Of a DNA stretch of 64,000 bases, positions 61,801 through 64,000 are shown piece by piece. The notes under the pieces are model-generated. The model was not told the DNA's origin. It saw only the letters and a program-made list of their open reading frames with translations, and searched no databases. Position 1 is the stretch's first letter. Every line of letters starts with the position of its first letter. Both the position numbers and the translations under genes were made by a program. Source of the stretch: Stichopus chloronotus (lineage: Eukaryota; Echinodermata; Holothuroidea; Aspidochirotida; Stichopodidae); contig CM037830.1 in assembly GCA_021234535.1 (NCBI GenBank), forward strand, positions 14,935,116-14,999,115, read 5' to 3'.

Positions 61801-63566
61801 AGGGTGCATAACTATACCCACTATGATCACAGCCAACCACCGTTCCACTCGCAAATGAAAGTTTGAAAATTAAATTGAGGAAATGATGAGTAAGGATGTC
61901 CCTATCACTTAAAAGTCTAGTATGTGTGTGGGAGTTTGAGAGGGTGGGGGATGCAGCTTTGCATGGGAAGGTTACAAGAAGAGTTTGGTCGACAGAACTA
62001 AAAAGTAGTTTTGCCTATTACATTCATGCTTCTAGTTTCAGCCAGATTCAGTGTTTCCTGCTTGTAGGGGAGAAGAGACAATTATCTATGCTTACCATGT
62101 TAAACCCCCAAACCCTTCCCCCAAGAAAGGGGAAAAAAGAAACAAAAAACAAAAATTACTGACAACAGCAGAATAAATTGTTGATATCCTGTCATCGAAA
62201 CTATTAATTTATGGACTCACAGAATTCCAGTGGTAGCACACACGTCACTCGCCGATGAAGACCGATTCTAGAATAACACTTTAGAAATAACATTTTTGTT
62301 TGTTTGCAGTAAAAAATCAACAAAGGATATTTGTATACATTAAAATAGATACAGAGGAGTTTATTTTTGTTAATTTTAAGCTTTAGGGGAGGGTAATTAC
62401 TTGTTAAATCTGCCCATTTCCTGCACCAGTACTGTATTCATGCTTTCATTGTAGACCACTGGGTACTTCTTTAATCCTTCTTCCAGGTCAAAGTCTTTAG
62501 GCAGCTGTTAAAAATGAGGGAAAGAAAAACAAAACAAGAAAAAATAAACATGGAATGTTTGGACAAAAGAAATTTGGAAGGGTGACAAGAGAGAGTGTAA
62601 GGAAGACTTACGATGTCTTAAGCATTTTGAAAAGGATCCAAATGATACAACCAGAAAAAAAAGGCTAGTACTTCTTACTTACACCACATGTAGTGTGGTT
62701 ATTATTCAGGGACAGGACAAAATGCAACGAGACAACAGAATGCTATGAGAATATGGAAGTAATAGCTTACTTTAGATAGTATGTCTTGAGCAATATCGTA
62801 AAGCACGTCGTCTGTCTTCTTGCCACCTCCGCCCCCTCCTTTGCTCCCCTGGGTCAAGAGGACGGAGTCAAACAGCTCCTTAGTCTCTTGGAGGGACTTT
62901 GAGATGTCTACATTTTCGTGCATGCCAAACACCTCTGGTTCCTGGCTCAGAGGTAGATTCTGTGGGGAAGGTTAAAGAGAAAAATAAAAAATATGAGGAA
63001 AGTTAAAAGAGAGAAGGGTAGCATACATGGAGGTTAGTAGAATGTAGGGAGACCAACAGCAGTAATCCAAGAGATAAGCAAATTAATTCCTTGATTAACA
63101 CAGAGACAAAAATTTTTAAGTCCAAAAATCGGATTGCTATAGACGTGGTAATTTGACGAGCAGCATGTGAGTTAATGACTTCAAAAATAGTTTCTCTGAT
63201 AACGATATAAACTTTGATGAAAATGGTATGAATCAGATTATTTGGGATAAGTGTAGAGCACATACAATGTAAACTGACCCCGACATCACACATATGACAT
63301 AAGGGTAGAGAAAATGTCAGGTGCAAACTGACCTTAATGAAATCCACATAGCTTTCGTAACTGCCCTTAGGAGGGGTGTGATAGACTCCACTCGGCGAAA
63401 ACTTATACTTGGGGTCGGTGACGACGCTGGGTGTGTAGAAATCCTCCAGGATGGTCAGGAGGCAGCGGCGGTCCCGATCGTCGGTGACCCGACCTCCGTA
63501 GTTGCACTCACCGGTCATGTAGGTGATGGCGTCGTAAGGCACTTCTTCGTAGTCATTGACAAACAT
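55709..63566 (-). CDS. axonemal dynein heavy chain, C-terminal 406 residues (eight exons; DNAH3/7/12 group)
   Basis: Eight minus-strand exons (63333-63566, 62771-62959, 62401-62504, 61387-61498, 59980-60210, 59379-59470, 57093-57160, 55709-55899) join in phase to an open frame ending with a stop codon. They cover the end of the AAA6 region and the C-terminal domain of a dynein heavy chain, the motor of ciliary inner arms. Landmarks: [126 protein letters not shown] and the terminal [11 protein letters not shown]. These fit the single-headed DNAH3/7/12 group; I cannot say which paralogue. Full-length proteins run to about 4,000 residues, so the rest lies beyond 64000. Odd points are an R in place of W in the VTDDWDRR motif and a six-glycine run. 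Confidence 0.95.
55900..57092. other. dynein intron g-h
   Basis: 1.2 kb. It contains a fragment near 56510-56605 with repeated CCGGGAC words (CAACCGGGACCCTCG, AACCGGGACAATACTG, ATCGGGACAGATGG), probably a decayed interspersed repeat. No exon between g and h is needed by phase or by family alignment. Confidence 0.6.
57093..57160 (-). CDS. dynein heavy chain exon g (VPIIWIKP)
   Basis: Acceptor CCCCCTAG, donor CCAG|GTACGT. One base, 22 codons and one base: enters in phase 2, leaves in phase 1. It encodes [20 protein letters not shown] then KP. The short exon is held by exact phase and family conservation. Confidence 0.93.
57161..59378. other. dynein intron f-g
   Basis: 2.2 kb. It has a C-run near 57329-57342. 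A hydrophobic plus-strand open frame (57752-58066) resembles no family I know. Nothing else recognised. Confidence 0.55.
59379..59470 (-). CDS. dynein heavy chain exon f ([18 protein letters not shown])
   Basis: Acceptor CTTCTCAG, donor AAGAG|GTAAGC. 30 codons plus two bases, entering in phase 0 and leaving in phase 2. It encodes [20 protein letters not shown] then [10 protein letters not shown], a strongly conserved part of the dynein C-terminal domain. Confidence 0.95.
59471..59979. other. dynein intron e-f
   Basis: 509 bp, AT-rich. No feature seen beyond splice sites. Confidence 0.6.
59980..60210 (-). CDS. dynein heavy chain exon e ([18 protein letters not shown])
   Basis: 77 codons, phase 0-0. 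It encodes [32 protein letters not shown] and the hallmark [20 protein letters not shown], then [13 protein letters not shown]. The acceptor is unusual: a ten-T run followed by nine As before the AG. The donor GAG|GTTTGT is weak. Protein conservation fixes both junctions. Confidence 0.93.
60211..61386. other. dynein intron d-e
   Basis: 1.2 kb. The 3' end of the intron (minus strand) is a T10-A9 run at 60212-60230 directly before the acceptor AG. Nothing else recognised. Confidence 0.6.
61387..61498 (-). CDS. dynein heavy chain exon d ([10 protein letters not shown])
   Basis: Acceptor CACGGCAG, donor AAG|GTGAGC. One base plus 37 codons: enters in phase 2, leaves in phase 0. It encodes [20 protein letters not shown] then [17 protein letters not shown], the conserved helix preceding the C-terminal domain. 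Confidence 0.95.
61499..62400. other. dynein intron c-d
   Basis: 902 bp, AT-rich. The only open frame of note, on the plus strand at 61896-62162, is opposite to the gene and unrecognised. Confidence 0.6.
62401..62504 (-). CDS. dynein heavy chain exon c ([14 protein letters not shown])
   Basis: Acceptor TTTTTAACAG, donor AACAA|GTAATT. The 104 nt are 34 codons plus two bases, entering in phase 0 and leaving in phase 2. The segment [15 protein letters not shown] is followed by the strongly conserved [15 protein letters not shown]. Confidence 0.95.
62771..62959 (-). CDS. dynein heavy chain exon b ([10 protein letters not shown], glycine run)
   Basis: Acceptor CCCCACAG, donor GTAAGC, phase 0-0, 63 codons. 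The [20 protein letters not shown] segment and FDSVLLTQ are typical of axonemal heavy chains. The [13 protein letters not shown] linker has six glycines, longer than the short glycine patch usual at this variable site, and is followed by [12 protein letters not shown]. Confidence 0.93.
62960..63332. other. dynein intron a-b
   Basis: 373 bp, no feature beyond splice sites. Confidence 0.6.
63333..63566 (-). CDS. dynein heavy chain exon a (first visible; [12 protein letters not shown])
   Basis: Acceptor TTAAG|ATG, donor AAG|GTCAGT, phase 0 in and out, 78 codons. It begins [20 protein letters not shown] and contains [14 protein letters not shown], where the family normally has W between DD and DRR (CGG instead of TGG). 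It continues [20 protein letters not shown]. The M is an internal residue after the splice, not a start codon. Confidence 0.95.
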
Positions 63567-64000
63567 CTTAAATGAAAATTGAAAATGATAACAAAATCTT
63601 TAAAAAGGTTACTGGTAAACCATCCTAAATTGACATTATGATGGCTTCAATGAAGAGCGCCCCCCTTTTTTTCTAGCTTCTCCTTTACTTCACAGTCTCA
63701 GACTGCAAGGTTTGGTTCGGCTTATAATGCTGTTTTCCCAAAGATGCATTACCATCTGTACTTCATTACTTGAACAAAACATCATCAGCATTGATGGAGG
63801 TTTCCCTCTTTTTCTCTTTAATTCTTGACTTTATTTTTATGTCCTATCTTGTGTCCTTTTTACAATATGATATTTACAGTGGCATAAAGAACTCAAATCA
63901 CAGTGAACAATTCAAGTGTTTCGAAGACAGAAATGTCTGGAGGCAAGCTGGCTCTACCAGATGAGCACAAGCATAGCAGCACATTTGAATGCAATACTGA
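63567..64000. other. dynein intron upstream of exon a (truncated by the window edge)
   Basis: 434 bp with a pyrimidine-rich stretch. The preceding dynein exon lies beyond 64000. Confidence 0.6.

Noticed and set aside
62041..62170. CCCC-rich stretch followed by A-rich DNA near 62.1 kb, considered as a retrocopy tail
   Set aside because: No upstream gene similarity and no target duplication.
63321..63575. Plus-strand open frame over dynein exon a
   Set aside because: Shadow of the minus-strand dynein exon, whose protein is unmistakable.

Overview
The window is eukaryotic genomic DNA. It is AT-rich, has large introns with GT/AG splice sites, and is crowded with decayed transposons, tandem repeats and microsatellites. 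Coding exons make up only a few percent. An axonemal dynein heavy chain means a ciliated organism. Repeat style (TGACC-type arrays, TAGGCCTA palindromes, CR1/jockey-like LINE relics) suggests a marine invertebrate, most likely a deuterostome such as an echinoderm. That placement is inference.

Two genes can be supported, both on the minus strand. (1) An MDM1-like gene (centriolar microtubule-binding protein). Four exons join with matching splice phases: 42721-42738 (a proposed six-codon first coding exon), 17291-17405 (carrying the SEYxxxFxW motif), 15431-15626 and 3993-4251. They encode the first 196 residues; the rest lies beyond the left edge. (2) The 3' end of an axonemal dynein heavy chain of the DNAH3/7/12 group. 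Eight exons between 63566 and 55709 encode the last 406 residues, ending in the stop codon. All eight join in phase.

Layout. 1-3992: downstream MDM1 intron, no confident exon. 3993-17405: MDM1 exons 4, 3 and 2 with their introns. 17406-42720: a 25-kb first intron holding MITE-like elements, a TGACC-rich tandem array, an inverted repeat, a promoter-like GC-richer patch and a LINE relic. 42721-42935: MDM1 start exon, probable 5' UTR and an NRF1-like site. 42936-55708: intergenic, with a second LINE relic, a large tandem duplication and many G/C homopolymers. 55709-64000: dynein exons and introns.

Both genes belong to the centriole/cilium programme and are transcribed in the same direction, dynein upstream of MDM1. 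I found no tRNA, rRNA or CRISPR, and no clear prokaryotic or viral gene. The most useful new observations are the MDM1 gene model, a ~400-bp TIR element family with three copies, a nested insertion with its empty site elsewhere in the window, and a TACTGTA/TACAGTA-rich domain that ends near the MDM1 promoter.
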